DNA from: Lepidostoma basale
Lineage: Eukaryota > Arthropoda > Insecta > Trichoptera > Lepidostomatidae
Length of the DNA stretch: 64,000 bases
Assembly: GCA_022606425.2 (NCBI GenBank)
Contig: JAHDVF020000240.1
Coordinates: forward strand, 1,488,001 to 1,552,000
Reading direction: 5' to 3'
Shown here: piece by piece, positions 13,351 through 26,300 of the stretch
Layout: every line of letters begins with the position of its first letter
Numbering within the stretch: the first letter of the stretch is position 1
The notes under the pieces: generated by a model
The model's input: only the letters and a program-made list of their open reading frames with translations
What the model was told of the DNA's origin: nothing
Databases searched by the model: none
Program-made: the position numbers and the translations under genes

Positions 13351-14645
13351 CGATGGGCTGTTGAAAATTAATTGGCCTAAGCAGGAAAACTTTTTTTTCT
13401 CATTATAGTCTCATTTTCTTGCCTATTAGTGGCGATGAGGTTTGCAACCCATCACACCGCGTCTCCCGCGGGGGGAAAAGAGAAGGATTGAGTGCCGCAT
13501 CAGTAAAAGTGTGACAGACCATTCTTTCTGCCTACCCTTTCGGGGAGACGGCGTGATGGTTAGTTAGTTAGTTAGTCTCATTTTGACCATTATAATTTCT
13601 AGAAGTATTCTAAATAGGCCTCTGTTTCAGCGATGACATCTTCACTCGATCCACTTATCACCGAGCCTTTTCTTTAAGTTTGGAAATAAATAATAGTCTC
13701 AGGGAGCCGAACCTTAAGAATATGGTGGATAAGGACCAATTTGTAGTTGTGACTGTGCATTTGTATACCGGTGCATTGTTCTGGCGGAAGAGCTAGCTTT
13801 TCTTTGCCAAGTTTCATCGTCAAATTGATCCAACAGTTCTGCATAATATACACCTGTTATTGTTTAGTCCTCCCAGGTAGTGGATGTGAATGATACCATG
13901 TGCATCCCAAAAAACTGAAAAAACTGTGGCCATGACCTTGTTGGCCAACAGCCTTCCCATCCACCTTGGTCTTCCTCGTCTTTGATTCGCCAGGAGCAGT
14001 CCACTGTCCTGACTGTCCCTTGGCATCTGGTGTGTCTTGTTAGTTACATTTTTCATCCACGGTTACAATATGCCTAAAAAATCATTTCAATCGCGGTTAA
14101 ACATCGTTAAATACTCTTTCAAAATGATCAGACGATCCTGTTTGCTGTTCATTTAAGATAAATTCAGCACTCATCTGACAGAGAGCTTTCTCATACCCAA
14201 ATATTTATACAAAATGTTGAGCACCCGTTTGGTTGAGGTGCCCACTGCACACAGCTATCTTGTGCTTAGTCTCTGGTTGATCATCTTATTATTGTTCCGT
14301 GAATTTTGTCTCCTAATTTTGGTGTGGAGACCTCTTTTGGCTAATCTGGACACCCTCATCAAAAATGCTTTTACAACCCCATTTAAATTCAGCTCTCCAA
14401 TATTTGATAGTTGATATCGAAGTAGCAGTCTCTATAAACATAGTTTAATTCTTGTTGATCTCATCAATCAACAATCACTACACGTTATTTGAATTTTCTT
14501 TCGTCTGTCAAACATAAACTAACTTATGCAGCTATTTGAAAATTTTACAGAAGTGTATGGAAGGTTAGGTTTTATGAAAAACATTCATTTGATTCTGCTG
14601 GCTCCATCTTCTTGCCTATGCTGATTAACTTTCAACCGCCCCTGG
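13351..14645 (-). mobile_element. Mariner element F, split by a LINE
   Basis: The left end (gggctgttgaaaattaattgg) and right end (read inward ggggcggttgaaagttaatc) are inverted repeats with TA outside (13349-13350, 14646-14647). Minus-strand translations in broken frames give IVTVDEK, GHSFFSFLGCTWYH-like and DVIAETEAYLE, matching mariner transposase order. Many stops: a dead copy. A LINE-TTAG insertion sits at 13418-13572. Same broad mariner type as element C (58374-59470), judged by the similar ends and the VIAETEAY segment. Confidence 0.8.
13418..13572 (+). mobile_element. LINE-TTAG, very short copy inside mariner F
   Basis: Only about 70 bases are recognisable LINE-TTAG 3' end, finishing in (GTTA)n; the left part is not assigned. 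A perfect 12 bp target duplication, tagtctcatttt, lies at 13406-13417 and 13573-13584. Confidence 0.82.
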
Positions 14646-14885
14646 TATACAGTACTAATACTAGTCTCAAATAATATTTGCATACATTCGTATTTTATTT
14701 AGCCTTTGCCTATGAAATAAAGAATGGAGTATTTTCTATAGACTTTAGTGGTTTTTTATGGAAAGAAAATTCTCCAATTAGCAGTATGTATTTGATATGG
14801 TATATATTTTTTTAATTTATACGATGGAAACTATCGTGTATGTTTGTTCTTAAATATTTCATTTATTTAAAAATTATTCCCTTAA

Positions 14886-15046
14886 CACGTTGACTGCTGA
14901 GCACTAACCGGGACAGGATAAGGTAGAGGACAGCTAAACCCTCTATTTAATTAAAACCGAACAGTATAGGGCCTAATCTGGACAGAGGTCCACTGTTTGG
15001 GTTCTCTCCTTACTGCTGTCTCGGTCAGTGGTCCGCAGTCAACGTG
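14886..15046. mobile_element. TTAA-flanked MITE, 161 bp
   Basis: Perfect inverted ends cacgttgactgc / gcagtcaacgtg, with TTAA outside on both sides (14882-14885 and 15047-15050), the piggyBac target duplication. No coding capacity. The ends start CAC rather than the usual CCC, so piggyBac membership is inference. Confidence 0.75.
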
Positions 15047-15645
15047 TTAACAATAATAGTATATTTTGAGTGAGTAAAATGTGGTAAGAAATTTAATGTA
15101 TTTTTTAAAATTCTTGACTTATGGCACTGACAAAACTATGCAATTTACTGCTTGCGTGCAGCTACATACTACGGCTTTATTGTTTGATCTCAGGACAGAA
15201 GTTTGCTGGCAACTGTATGCAAATATTAATTATATTTCGGTTCAAAACACCATCAGCCAGCCACCAAAACATATCATATTTTCTTTGCTCATCTTCTGAT
15301 CTTGCACGTTATTTAAAAAAAAAAGAGTAAGATAATTGTTTACCACATCGGTATTAATTTTATTTATTGGAATCCTGACAGCATTGGAATTTTTCATACT
15401 ATATACTAGGAACATTTCCTTAAATTATGTAATAAATTTTATTTATATCTCATTAAACAATATATGGAAATAAACCAATATCTTGATTTTTTTTCTCTCC
15501 CTTCTCTTTGCCCAGGGCGACTGACTTTAGTCAGATTAATAACTTAAGCGCACCAGGAGTTCGAGAGTGTGTGTTTATTGATTCTTCGATGTTCGAGGAA
15601 GATTACCCAGTTGGAGGATTTAGATTGTTCTGATGACCGACCTCT
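15047..15645. other. No gene recognised
   Basis: Overlapping short open frames at 15081-15330 show no known domain. The rest is AT-rich. Confidence 0.4.
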
Positions 15646-16035
15646 GTTTACTTTTGATAAACTGGGTGGATGCGGAGCAGAAGCTGGGTAGCCTCATGAG
15701 GAAGCGGCAAAAGTAGGTTTCAAAATTAGCATGTCCAAGACAGTAGAGTAGACCTACGAGTGTTCACAAATGACTCCACCCCAATCTTGCTCCACGGTGT
15801 CCCCCTTGTGACCACGACCAGCTTTTGGTAGCAAGGTTTGGGAGGTACGGAGGAAGATGTAGACAGCAGACTCAACGAGGCAAGGGGAGCATTCGCTATG
15901 CTTCGCCCTGTATGGCGTTCCAGTATCATATCGAGAAAGCTCAAGATCCAAATATTCAGCAGTAGCGTTAAGAGCGTACTGCTGTACGAATGTGTGACTT
16001 GGAAATCTACCGCGGTCGTTATTGGAACCTGGGAG
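15646..16035 (+). mobile_element. LINE fragment (reverse-transcriptase connection region)
   Basis: Encodes GGTEEDVDSRLNEARGAFAM, RPVWRSSIISRKLKIQIF and SSVKSVLLYECVTW, a well-known order downstream of the reverse transcriptase in insect LINEs. Upstream codons are frame-damaged. The match stops abruptly near 16030, where another element begins. Confidence 0.82.
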
Positions 16036-16059
16036 TGGTCTCATTGTATTGGGAGGGTC

Positions 16060-16605
16060 TTGCCGTTTTCAGTCGTTGCCTTGGTTTGGTCCAGCAAACA
16101 CCGGGGCTTTGCTATCCGCACGTTTCTTGAAAATGGTCGTTCTGTCATCGCCACCCAGCAGGCCTTTCGGCTGCAATTCAAGCTTCGGCGTCGTGATACC
16201 ATCCCTCACCGTCATTTAATCGTGACTTGAGTGCATACATTAGAAGGAACTGGTTCCCCACTAAGACCTAGGGGTTTAGGAAGACCCAAAACCATAAGAA
16301 CACCCAAAAATTTAATGAGAGCGAGAAGCTATTCAACTGTCGTCTCGGCAATCTGCCCGGAAGCATGCAATTGCATTGGGCATAGCTGACCGCTCACTAA
16401 GGAGGATTTTGCATCAAGACTTATCATTCCACCCCTTTATTCACACCCCCAAAATTACGAATGTCCAAGAGTTGAAACCTCCTGACTATGAAAACTGCAT
16501 GAATCGCTCCCAAGAAATGTTGAACCGAATGGTTCGCTCCCAAGAAATGTTGAACCGAATTGGAACGTTCCAACCTAGACAAGCCCTGATTGGTTCTTTA
16601 TAATG
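16060..16605 (+). pseudogene. DUF4817-type transposase, broken
   Basis: Three frames together give RTFLENGRSVIATQQAFR with RRDTIPHR (DUF4817 helix-turn-helix), GLGRPKTIRTP, then LGIADRSLRRILHQDL and FHPFxxTNVQELKPPDYENCMNRSQ. This is the order in mariner-like insect transposases that carry DUF4817. Stops and shifts are frequent and the catalytic half is missing. Residues about 38-50 of the last piece are duplicated in tandem (RSQEMLNRMV / RSQEMLNRIG). Confidence 0.8.
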
Positions 16606-16719
16606 AATTATTTCTTCATATTGGAGATTGTATAATGAATTCTAATACCACTGATTTTAATCATTAGTGTTAGTGCCTTAAAAGATAATAATACTCAAGA
16701 TCTTTTAGCACTAAACAGT

Positions 16720-17215
16720 GTCAAATGTCGTCATCTTGGCCATAGCAGGCAAAAGGCCAATCAAAGAACAAGTCTCTCAGCACTGATGGCTGTGGATCGG
16801 TTACACTGAAATACCCGGTCTGCATCGTTCAAGGTAGGCAGGACTGATCCCCTGAACAAACAGGATGCAAGATGACCTGCCACCTAGAAAAGAACCATGC
16901 AGGAGAAGGTTATGCAACAGGCCTCACTTGGAGCGGTGTTTGGCTTTAGATGTGTGATATAATAGTGAAGATCCTATGGGGGGAAAGAGAAAGCGAGGCA
17001 GACCTAGAGCCACCTGGAGAAGAACCCTGCAGGACGAGGTTAAGGCAGCAGGCCTCACTTGGGATGATGTTAGGCATCAGGCAGCGATAGAGTCGGGTGG
17101 AGAAGATTCCTTGAGGCCCTGTGCACCACGGAGGTGTGACAGGACAAAAAGAAGAAGAAAATAGTGAAGAAGAATTCTCAAGGTTCTATGTACCACGAGG
17201 ATGTGATTGAAGAAG
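16720..17215 (+). mobile_element. LINE 3' end with a duplicated tail
   Basis: The 16976-17164 frame reads KRKRGRPRATWRRTLQDEVK, then GLTWDDVRHQA, the common C-terminal LINE tail, and ends in an AAG-rich run. The preceding 16840-16960 stretch is a more decayed version of the same sequence (ccacctagaaaagaacc, gcaggagaaggtta, ggcctcacttgga). The end also repeats: a second tggtaccacgaggatgtga-like stretch lies at about 17180-17205. This suggests two overlapping copies. Confidence 0.7.
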
Positions 17216-17252
17216 AAAAATAAAATAATAACAGCAAATTTATTAAAAATAA

Positions 17253-17258
17253 TTTATT
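17253..17258 (-). terminator. POLD1 polyadenylation signal
   Basis: AATAAA on the minus strand, about 100 bases after the POLD1 stop codon. Confidence 0.6.
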
Positions 17259-17356
17259 CACATGATGTGGGTATGTAATGAAAAAAATAGGCACAAAGTA
17301 AATGAAAAATTATAAATGCTTATGAATTAGGTTACTACAATATGTTGAAGGGCGCA

Positions 17357-20300
17357 TCACCAAACAGGATTTCCGAATCGTTGCATTCTTTTCTCCTGGG
17401 CATCTAGTTCCATGCCAACTTTCTTTCTCATGTAGAAAATTGGGCAGTCTCGGCTGAAATAAACATTCATGTTATATTTTTATTATGGAACAAATAAAGC
17501 AACAATAATATTCCTGATATATCGCAGCTTCGGTAAGACAAGGGCATAATTGTTAAAAATTCTCAAAATGAATTAAGTATGCCAATGTATTTTAAAAAAC
17601 ATACCATTATCTGGAGGAACAAAGTCGCTCATTTTGCCAGAGGGTGATAGTGTATGGTCAATATAGCCACAATAACACGATATTATTCTTCAAAAATCTT
17701 AAAATATCTTTAATGATAAATTACAAAATGTGTAATTGTGCCCTTGTCTTACCGAAGGTACGATATATACTTCTCTCACTTCTTCAATATTCATACATCG
17801 TGTCATACAGGCAAGTCAATTTTTTTTTGTATACAACAGGTCGTTTGAACTCAATTCTTCTTCTTCTTGTGCTGTGTCAGGTCCCCCCGACGTTGGCGAT
17901 CACTCCGGTGAAAACCTCCCTGTCCTGCGCTGCCCGAAACAGGTCATCCACCGTCCTCATTCCGGTCCACTCTCTAATGTTGCGCAGCCAGGACATCTGT
18001 TTTCTGCCAACTCCCCGTCTTCCCTCTATCTTGCCCTCCAATATAAGTCGGAGGAGGCGGTACTTTTCTCCACGCAGCACGTGACCCAAATATGAGACCT
18101 TTTTCACTTTGACATTCGACAACAGCTCTCTCTTGGCTCCGGCTCTCCTAAGTACTTCGACGTTACTGACCTTTTCGGTCCAAGGTATACGAAGCATTCT
18201 TCTGTGTATCCACATTTCGAATGCTTCTAACCGATTCATTATGAACTCAATTACTGTATACAATTTTTTTTTGGCTGTTATAATGATTCGACATGTGATA
18301 GGTAGCTAATCTATTGCCATTTTATTGTCACGTGAATTCTACACTAGACAAAAGACGATCGTCTGAAATTGAACCTGGGACCTTCAGAAAGGCAGTCACA
18401 GATCTTACCACTCTGCCACGAAGGTCATTGATTTCTCAGACTCCTCACATGGCCGACATTTAATATTTGATTTATTTGATAGTGCCACGTTTTCCTCGGA
18501 CTTCCTCTATTTCTAGTTCCATTTACATCGTTATCTTTCTTCATTCATTCTTTCCATGTGTCCAAACCATCTTAATGATCCTTTCATTATTTTGTTCACA
18601 ACACCATCGTTCGCACCGCATTCACTTCTTATATTTTCATTTGACACTCTATCATACAAATAGTATCTACACTTTCGTCTAAGTCTAAGAGATCTCATTT
18701 CTACTGCATTTATTCTACTTTCATCCTTCTTTTGCCAGTTCCATGCGTCGCTTCCATACATAAGGGTTGGTCCAAGAACACCATTGTGTGCTGCCATTTT
18801 AGTTATTTTGGATAGGTTTTTGTTTGCGGTGACAACTTTAAGTGCACCATTCACTTTGTTGCCTGCCCCAACCCTTCTTTCAATATCCCTCTCCACCCGC
18901 CCATCTTTTGTTAACATACTAACCAAATTTGGGTAATATCATATAACTTGTTGAAAATTTAAAGAATAATTTTAAAAGGTTTTTGGACCAGAGACAGTAT
19001 TTTACCTGGTGCATAGGACTTCCTCATGGAGACTGCCTTGACAGCGTTGGCACTCGGTCCAGAGGCGGGAGAATCTATCTTCCATGGAGCGCAGCTTAAG
19101 GACCTCGTTGCCGAAGAGCTGTGGCTCCTTGCTCATGCAGTGGTCACAGAGGGCCTTCTTGCAATCCCCGGGCAGCACCGTCTTGCAGCCCATGCACGTC
19201 TCCCTCTTCTGGGTGAAGGCTGCCAGCGCGCCCACTCGGGATGTCACCATCGCTTTGGTTCGAGTATGGTCACCTCCTGCAATCATCATAATCACAAAAA
19301 ATGTTGTTGTATTGAAGGGAAACCAGGCGGGACATAGAAGGAAAATAGAGTACATTAAATGTGGTCTGGCACCCCCTTGGTGGGAACTTCTATAGTCCTC
19401 CTAAAGAGCCTTGCTTGAAATAACCTTGAGGAACAGAATCAGATATGAATTTATTCGACAACGAACTAAGGTGACTGAGGTGGCTCTGAGGATAGGCTGA
19501 AGTGGCGGTGGACTGCCCATACTTGTCTGAGAATCAACAGCTGATAGGGAAGACGGATTCTGGAGTGGAGACTGCGCAGAGGATTACATAAAATTGGACA
19601 TTCCCTTGTTCGCTGGACCGACGATATTATAACGATTGCTGGACGTGAATGGATGAGTGGTGCTGGATAGGCGGTAGTGGCGTGCTTTTGGAGAGGCCTG
19701 CCTTCAGCAAAGGACAACAGACGACTGATAAGAAGATATTTATTGTTCCTACTTTTTCAATAGAGAAGTAAGAAAAGAATGTAAGGCCGATGTATGCGTT
19801 CCTATTGGACACTCCATAATGTTTGGACATATGGAATGAATGGATGAGGAAAGAATGGTTAAAAAGATATAAACAAGCAGTTTGAATGGAAAAAGAAGTC
19901 GAGAAAGGCTAAGGAAGACATGGCATGACCAAACTAATCAAATGCTTAAAGACGGTCATGTTCGAAGTCGGAACAACCAACATGAATGCCTGTTACAGTG
20001 TGTGGATGTAGAAGAGATGTGAGAGTTATGTCAAGATAGAACAGTGTGGAACAATAATACCCAATGAAAAAATATAATTTTAACAGATTTCTTTTTAAGG
20101 TTGATTAGTTAAATTATCTAAAATATTGGGTACTTACTTAGGAGGAGAGACTCCGCCTTTTCTCCAAGAATGGGCTCAAATATTCTCAGTAGAGGCTTGG
20201 ATAGCTGGTTTTCTAAATAATAGTTGAAATCTATCGGAATACTGTTCTCTAGAACGTAAATTGGATCCTAAAATATATAAAACAGGAATTAATTCAAACA

Positions 20301-23300
20301 AAATTTAAAAAAAAAAACTTATAGCGATGGTATAACCAGGGCTGTCCAAAGCTCGGCCTATATTTGTGCGACCCGCAACATGTTTTTGATTTGTCAGATA
20401 AGTCACTAACACACGCTCTGCGGTTGGCAACAACTAATATCAATGTTGATATCGACAGAATTGTAAAAGATTGTATTACACAATGGCATCCCTGTATTTT
20501 CATTTTTTCTTTAAAAAGTTAAAGAATTTGTTTCTGCGGCCCTCCAATCTATTTAGTTATTTGGATTGGCCCGGGATCGTATCTGGTTTGGACAGCCCTA
20601 GTATAACCTATTTATTGTTTCTTGAACATGATGTAAAACTTCACATTAAATAATGAATATGAATAAAAATGTCCGTTATCTAGAAGTTTTATTATATTTC
20701 ATGGGCTAACCACATCATTTTCATAAAATATAATAAACCTTCTAGAAAACAGAAGTTTTCACTCGTATAACACATTGTCTGTGGGTAGACTTGCACGCTT
20801 ATTAACACACGTAGTTTGAAATTTAAATACAATTGTTACATTTAATTTTATATATACTAAAAAAATGCATTCAAAATGTTACTAAAATTGTTTAAAAAAT
20901 ACACTTCCAACAGTTTACACTGAGTCCTCGAAAGAGGTATTTATACCCCTCCATATCCTATTAAATGACATTTGATAATTCCTTAAAAACATTCCAAAAC
21001 ACGTCATTCCCATAAAATATGTTTTCATTTGCATTAATTATGATAATATACAGTAAAAGTCCATTAATTCGAAAAACGATATTTCGTAATTCGAAATTTT
21101 CATAATTTGCTCGGTCCAAAAATTGACCTTTCATAGTAAATTCTACCGTTAAATCGAAATATCGCGTATTTCGAAATTCGTAATGTTTTTCATCAAAATG
21201 TACTTACGATTTCTAATAATTCAAAAAGACATCAATATAAAATGAAATATCCCATGAGAAAAAATCTGGTTCGAGCGCTTACATACATTAGTGCAACGGA
21301 GACATCTATATTAGGGTGTCCCTTATTTTTCAAAGTTTTAATTTTACAACGCATAGGCTATTGTTTTATTCATTTGGGCCTAAAACATTCGAAAACAATT
21401 TTTTACCTTATTCGGAACAGTGTAACCCGTGCCGACTTACGCGCAAAGATGTCCCATACAAATTGCGTCACAGGAGCGGCGCGTTGTCGTTGTTATTATC
21501 ATCTAGTCTCAGCTTGTGAGGTAATACCACGGATTGTTTTATATTTCGAAGATTTCAGTGGAACTAAGAAGCTATTTAAAAAGTTTTTCCTTGGTTGATG
21601 AAGTAAATCACCAAATATCAGGTGTAAACTACCATGTAATCGTCAAGTTCTCGCAGTTCTATTTTTCAACATACGTGAAGTTAATTTGACTGTTAATGGA
21701 AGCGCAAATCTTGTCATTCTGGAGTGCAATATATTATGAAAAAAGGCTAGAATACCTACCAGAGCTGTTCCTAATTATGTTAAGAAGTTAGTGGATCTTT
21801 ATCAGGTCTGACGAGAACTGCAAAAAATAGCAAGAAGATTCAGGACTTACATAGGCGCCGCGAAGAGAACTTTCAACTTGAATTAGATAATTTATTCAAT
21901 ATCACACACGCCGATGCTTTTGAATGTGCTGTGATACGACAGCATCTTATACAGAATGCTTGAACGGAGCTTGTGTGCAAAAACTAGAAAGAGATTTGTT
22001 ACTCTTTGCTTGCCGCCATCATATATACGAACTGATGCTCAAAAGTGCGTCTGAATCGGAAAATCGATTGAACAAGATGATTATAGCGAACTCATTGAGC
22101 TTGCTATTGTTTTTCTGGGTGAAGACAATGAAAATAAAATAAAAATCAGACCTACTGGCCCAATGCATCAAGCACGATGGATGGCAAGAGCTATTTACTC
22201 CTTAAAAATACGTTTACTGCAGTCCCAGTTTAAAATGTGCGCTAAGGACAAATAAGCTTAATACGAGATGTTTGTTTATTTATTGTGGCAGTTTATGTGA
22301 AGCCCTGGCTTGAATATAGTTTGACGATAAAAGCTCCGAATGAAGATTTTTGTTTTTAAGGACCTTATAAGATTACGAAGAAGTTGACAATTTCCAAAGC
22401 GGCTTTAAACAAGTTCAGTCAACATTTGTGGTACTTGTCAGAGGTAATAGCTATCCTTTTTAATTTTTGATGACAACGTTGATGAGCAGACCGAAGGAAA
22501 CATTGTAGAAAACTTACAAAAAGAAAGTTTTGGTGATTAAGGAAAAAGATATGTTCCATCGAAAGAACAGCTGTCTGGCTCTCTATATGGTACGTAAATA
22601 GTGTTTAATCTAGTATTTAATATAGAACTTATTTGTTTTATTTATAGGTACTACAAGTATTTGTTATCATGTTTATAGGAAATATTTGAGTGATTTTGTT
22701 TCTGTCAAGAGTAAAGATTTATTTTCACGACTGAAACTCGATAGCAGTTTCCTTCCAGAAATTGTATCTTCATAGAAAGACAGCGCGGCGTTTGTGGAAG
22801 CTAAAAATAAGGTTACTAGCTTAATTAATAGCAGTTAATGACACAGCTGAAAGAGCTAATCTAATGACAGACTTTCATGGTTTGACTACCGCAGATGAAG
22901 AACATAAGCAGTTCACATTATGTTGTGTGCAAGAACATAGAAAAATTTACCCAGAGTGTAAAAAAAGAGACTTCGAATAGGAAATATCCAAGTAAATAAA
23001 TACAAATTTGGATCTTTTTTGATAATTACAAGAAAAGTATTACATAAATATACGTTTTCATCAATGTTTATCTAACATAATGGTTTTAAGTGATCATCTA
23101 CAACTACATTTAAGAGACACCTAAAGCAGGTATTTTCTAAAACTTTGAGGCCAAGTCGGCACGGGTTAGAATTAACGTAGGAAGTTGAAATTCTGTATTT
23201 GGGTAACTAGTAGGCTATTTAACACAATTAGGGGGTATGCGTTTCAAAAATCCAAAAAAAAATTTTTTTGCCCATATAAGGGACACCCTAATCTATATAT

Positions 23301-26300
23301 TATGTTTTTCTCTTAAAAATATCATGCAGCAAAAAAGTGCAAAGCGATAAAATGAGAACATCATGTAAAAAGGATATCTTCATTACATATATATACTCAG
23401 CATCTTTCGTGTTGCCATAATTTCTATTCTATAAATTAGCAATATTTCTTTCACAAAGTTTTCGGAGAAATTTGAAAGCTTGACAAAGTTTGTTTTGTTG
23501 AGACATTACTTCAGAATGAGTATATAAAAAAGAAGAAAATTAATAAACTTAAAGAATAAAACAAAAAAAATTATCGCATAATTCGTAATTAGAAATTTTT
23601 TGGGATATCCGGTCCCTTGAATTTAGAATTAACGGACTTTTACTGTTTATTAAATATTTTCCTAGCACATCATCAAATGGAGTCGAGATTCAAAACGATT
23701 GAGTAAGAAATTACTTCGGCCTTCATGTATGCGGGGGTGTTCTTGGAGGCTGCGCAGAGAATGTAGGGCACGCGATCACCCAGCTTGGGTGCTGTGCCTG
23801 GGTCCCTCTTCCTCATCTTGCTGGCTAGCTCCACGTGCGCCTGCTTGGCTGTGTAGTCGTTCTTAGTCAGCTCTTTGGTGATCACCAGCTGCGAGATGTC
23901 AATGCGGTTGCAGAGCAGGTCTGATATCACCTGCTTGGCATAGTTCACTGCCCCCGTTGGATCCCTGATATCAAAACATACGACAAATGACACAGATTTT
24001 ACATACTACTAACAAAACCTTTTATTTACCGCATTAGAAATATTTTTTTAATGTTGTTACTTGAAATTTCATTATAAATAATGAAAAAAAAATCATTTAT
24101 GATACGAGGGTGGTTTGATAAGTCATTAAACTAATATATATTATAAATATTTTTTATTTGAATATTTAAAAATAAAAATAGAAGTTAAGTAAATGTAGAA
24201 CGATGTACGACAGAATTTCAATGCTGATATAAGAAAGGAGCGTAGAGCGGAAGAAGGTATTATGAACAAAATTATGAAAGGATCGCTGCGTTGGTTCGGA
24301 CATATGGAGCGCATGGGTGGAGAAAGAATGGTCAAGAAAGTATACGTTAGTGATGTAAATGGAATACACGTAGGTAGACCGAGGAAAACATGGCATGACC
24401 AAATTAATCAAATTTTAAAAGTTGGTCATGTTGGAAATCAGAAGAATCGACGTGCATGTATGATCCGTAATGTGTAATATGGAGGAAACTAGAGAGGTGT
24501 GTCAGGATAGAGTAGTGTGGCGGTATATTCTCTCTGCCTACCCCTGCGGAGAAACTGTGTGATGGTTTTTTGTCAAATTAAATCTTACCGATCGATAAGT
24601 AACTTCTGGAGACAGGTGTTCATCATGTTGGAGACCAGAGGGGAGTTATCTCTCCTCACAGTCTCTATGCCCTTGCAGTCCATTTTATCATATTTGTCTG
24701 GTTTCGTGAAATACAATCCTAAAATTATGAAAACATATTTCAGATACATAACATTAAAAAAAAAACTGTATTTACCATTTTTTATTTACACCACCGAACC
24801 ATTTTCAAGGGATCATCAGAAAATCAAATATTGAATGTATTTGATCCATTGAATGCCATTAGTGTTTGATCTATTCAAAAATATTTGAAAATAATTTGTA
24901 CATGTCGAAATAAATATTAGGGGTACCCATAAGTAATGTCGTTTTTTTCAATGAAATTTAAAACATTTTTTTTTATACTTTATTTAACTTTTCTTATATA
25001 AAATTATTTCCCATATAATCTATAACCTTCTGCCACCTTTTTATAAAATCATCCATGCCCTTCTTGTAAAATACAGCGGATTTTGACTGAAAATATTGTG
25101 ATAGGGCTGTATTCACCTCTTCTAAGGAATTGAAATTTTGATCTCTTAAAAAATGTTCCATAGAACGAAATGAATAAGAATCAGATGGTGCGAGATCCGG
25201 AGAGTATGGAGGATGCAACAGGGTGACCCACCCAAGATTTTATGCGCGTGAATTTCGAAACATGAGCTCGCCCGTTATCGTGCTGAAGAGTAATGGCGCT
25301 TAAATTCACCAAAGCTGGCCTCTTTTGGCGTAGTACTTCATTAAAGCTATCCAACTGTTGACAGTATAACTCTGCCGACACTGTCCGACCTTGTGGTAAT
25401 AGTTCGAAGTAAATGATTCCTTTCGAAACCCAAAAATCACATAATAACCCTTTTTTAGAACGCAATGACTATTTAGGGGTTGAAACGGCCTTTTGTCCGC
25501 ATTTTAGCCATTGTTTTTTTTTTGTTATGTTTGAATTCAACCTATTTCTCATCACCAGTCACTAGGTCACAAAGAAATGGGCTTAATTGTTCTTTTTCTA
25601 GCAATAATCTGCTGATGCTGAGCCGTTGAGCCGCGTTGCGGTTGGTCAATGCGTGTGGGATCCAAATACCTTATTTTTGAATCTTGCCCAACTTCTTTAG
25701 GATCCTTTGAGTATTGGACCAGGATGTATCGACCTTTTCCGATAATTTCTCAATAGTCAGCATCGGGTCGTCTTCGATTTCAGACTTCACGGCTGCTTCG
25801 TCCGCCTGGACGAGTCGTCCACTTCGAGGCTCATTTTCCAAACACAAATCACCAGATTTAAATTTTTTGAACCATCGTTGGCATTTGCTGACATCCAATA
25901 TGCCACCGTAAATCTCGCAAATATCTTTTGTAGCTTCTGTCGATTTATTTTTCAAATGATATTGAAAAAGTATACAGCTCTGCAGATGTTGTTCCAACGG
26001 ACACGTCTCTACCATTGCCGTCAGAGGGATAAAGGAACCGTTTTATTTTGTCTCAAGGCCACGAGCAGGTAGCAGCTACACAATAAAAACTTATAACAGG
26101 TCCTTACTGCATAACAGACCGAAGGAGACTATTTTAAAGATGGCGCATCGAAAAAAACGACATTACTTATGGGTACCCCTAATAATTTTACCTTTTTAAC
26201 CCAGCAAAATTTTCATAAAAGGTGCATAAAATTTATAAATATTTAGTTACAAAACAATGTTTTTGTAGACACCAAGTGCAATATAATAAATAATTTTCAT

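Noticed and set aside
15838..16230. A single 130-codon gene
   Set aside because: The frame is a chance fusion of a LINE fragment and the start of a DUF4817 transposase.
19026..19395. Plus-strand open frames over 100 codons
   Set aside because: Antisense shadow of POLD1 exon 17.
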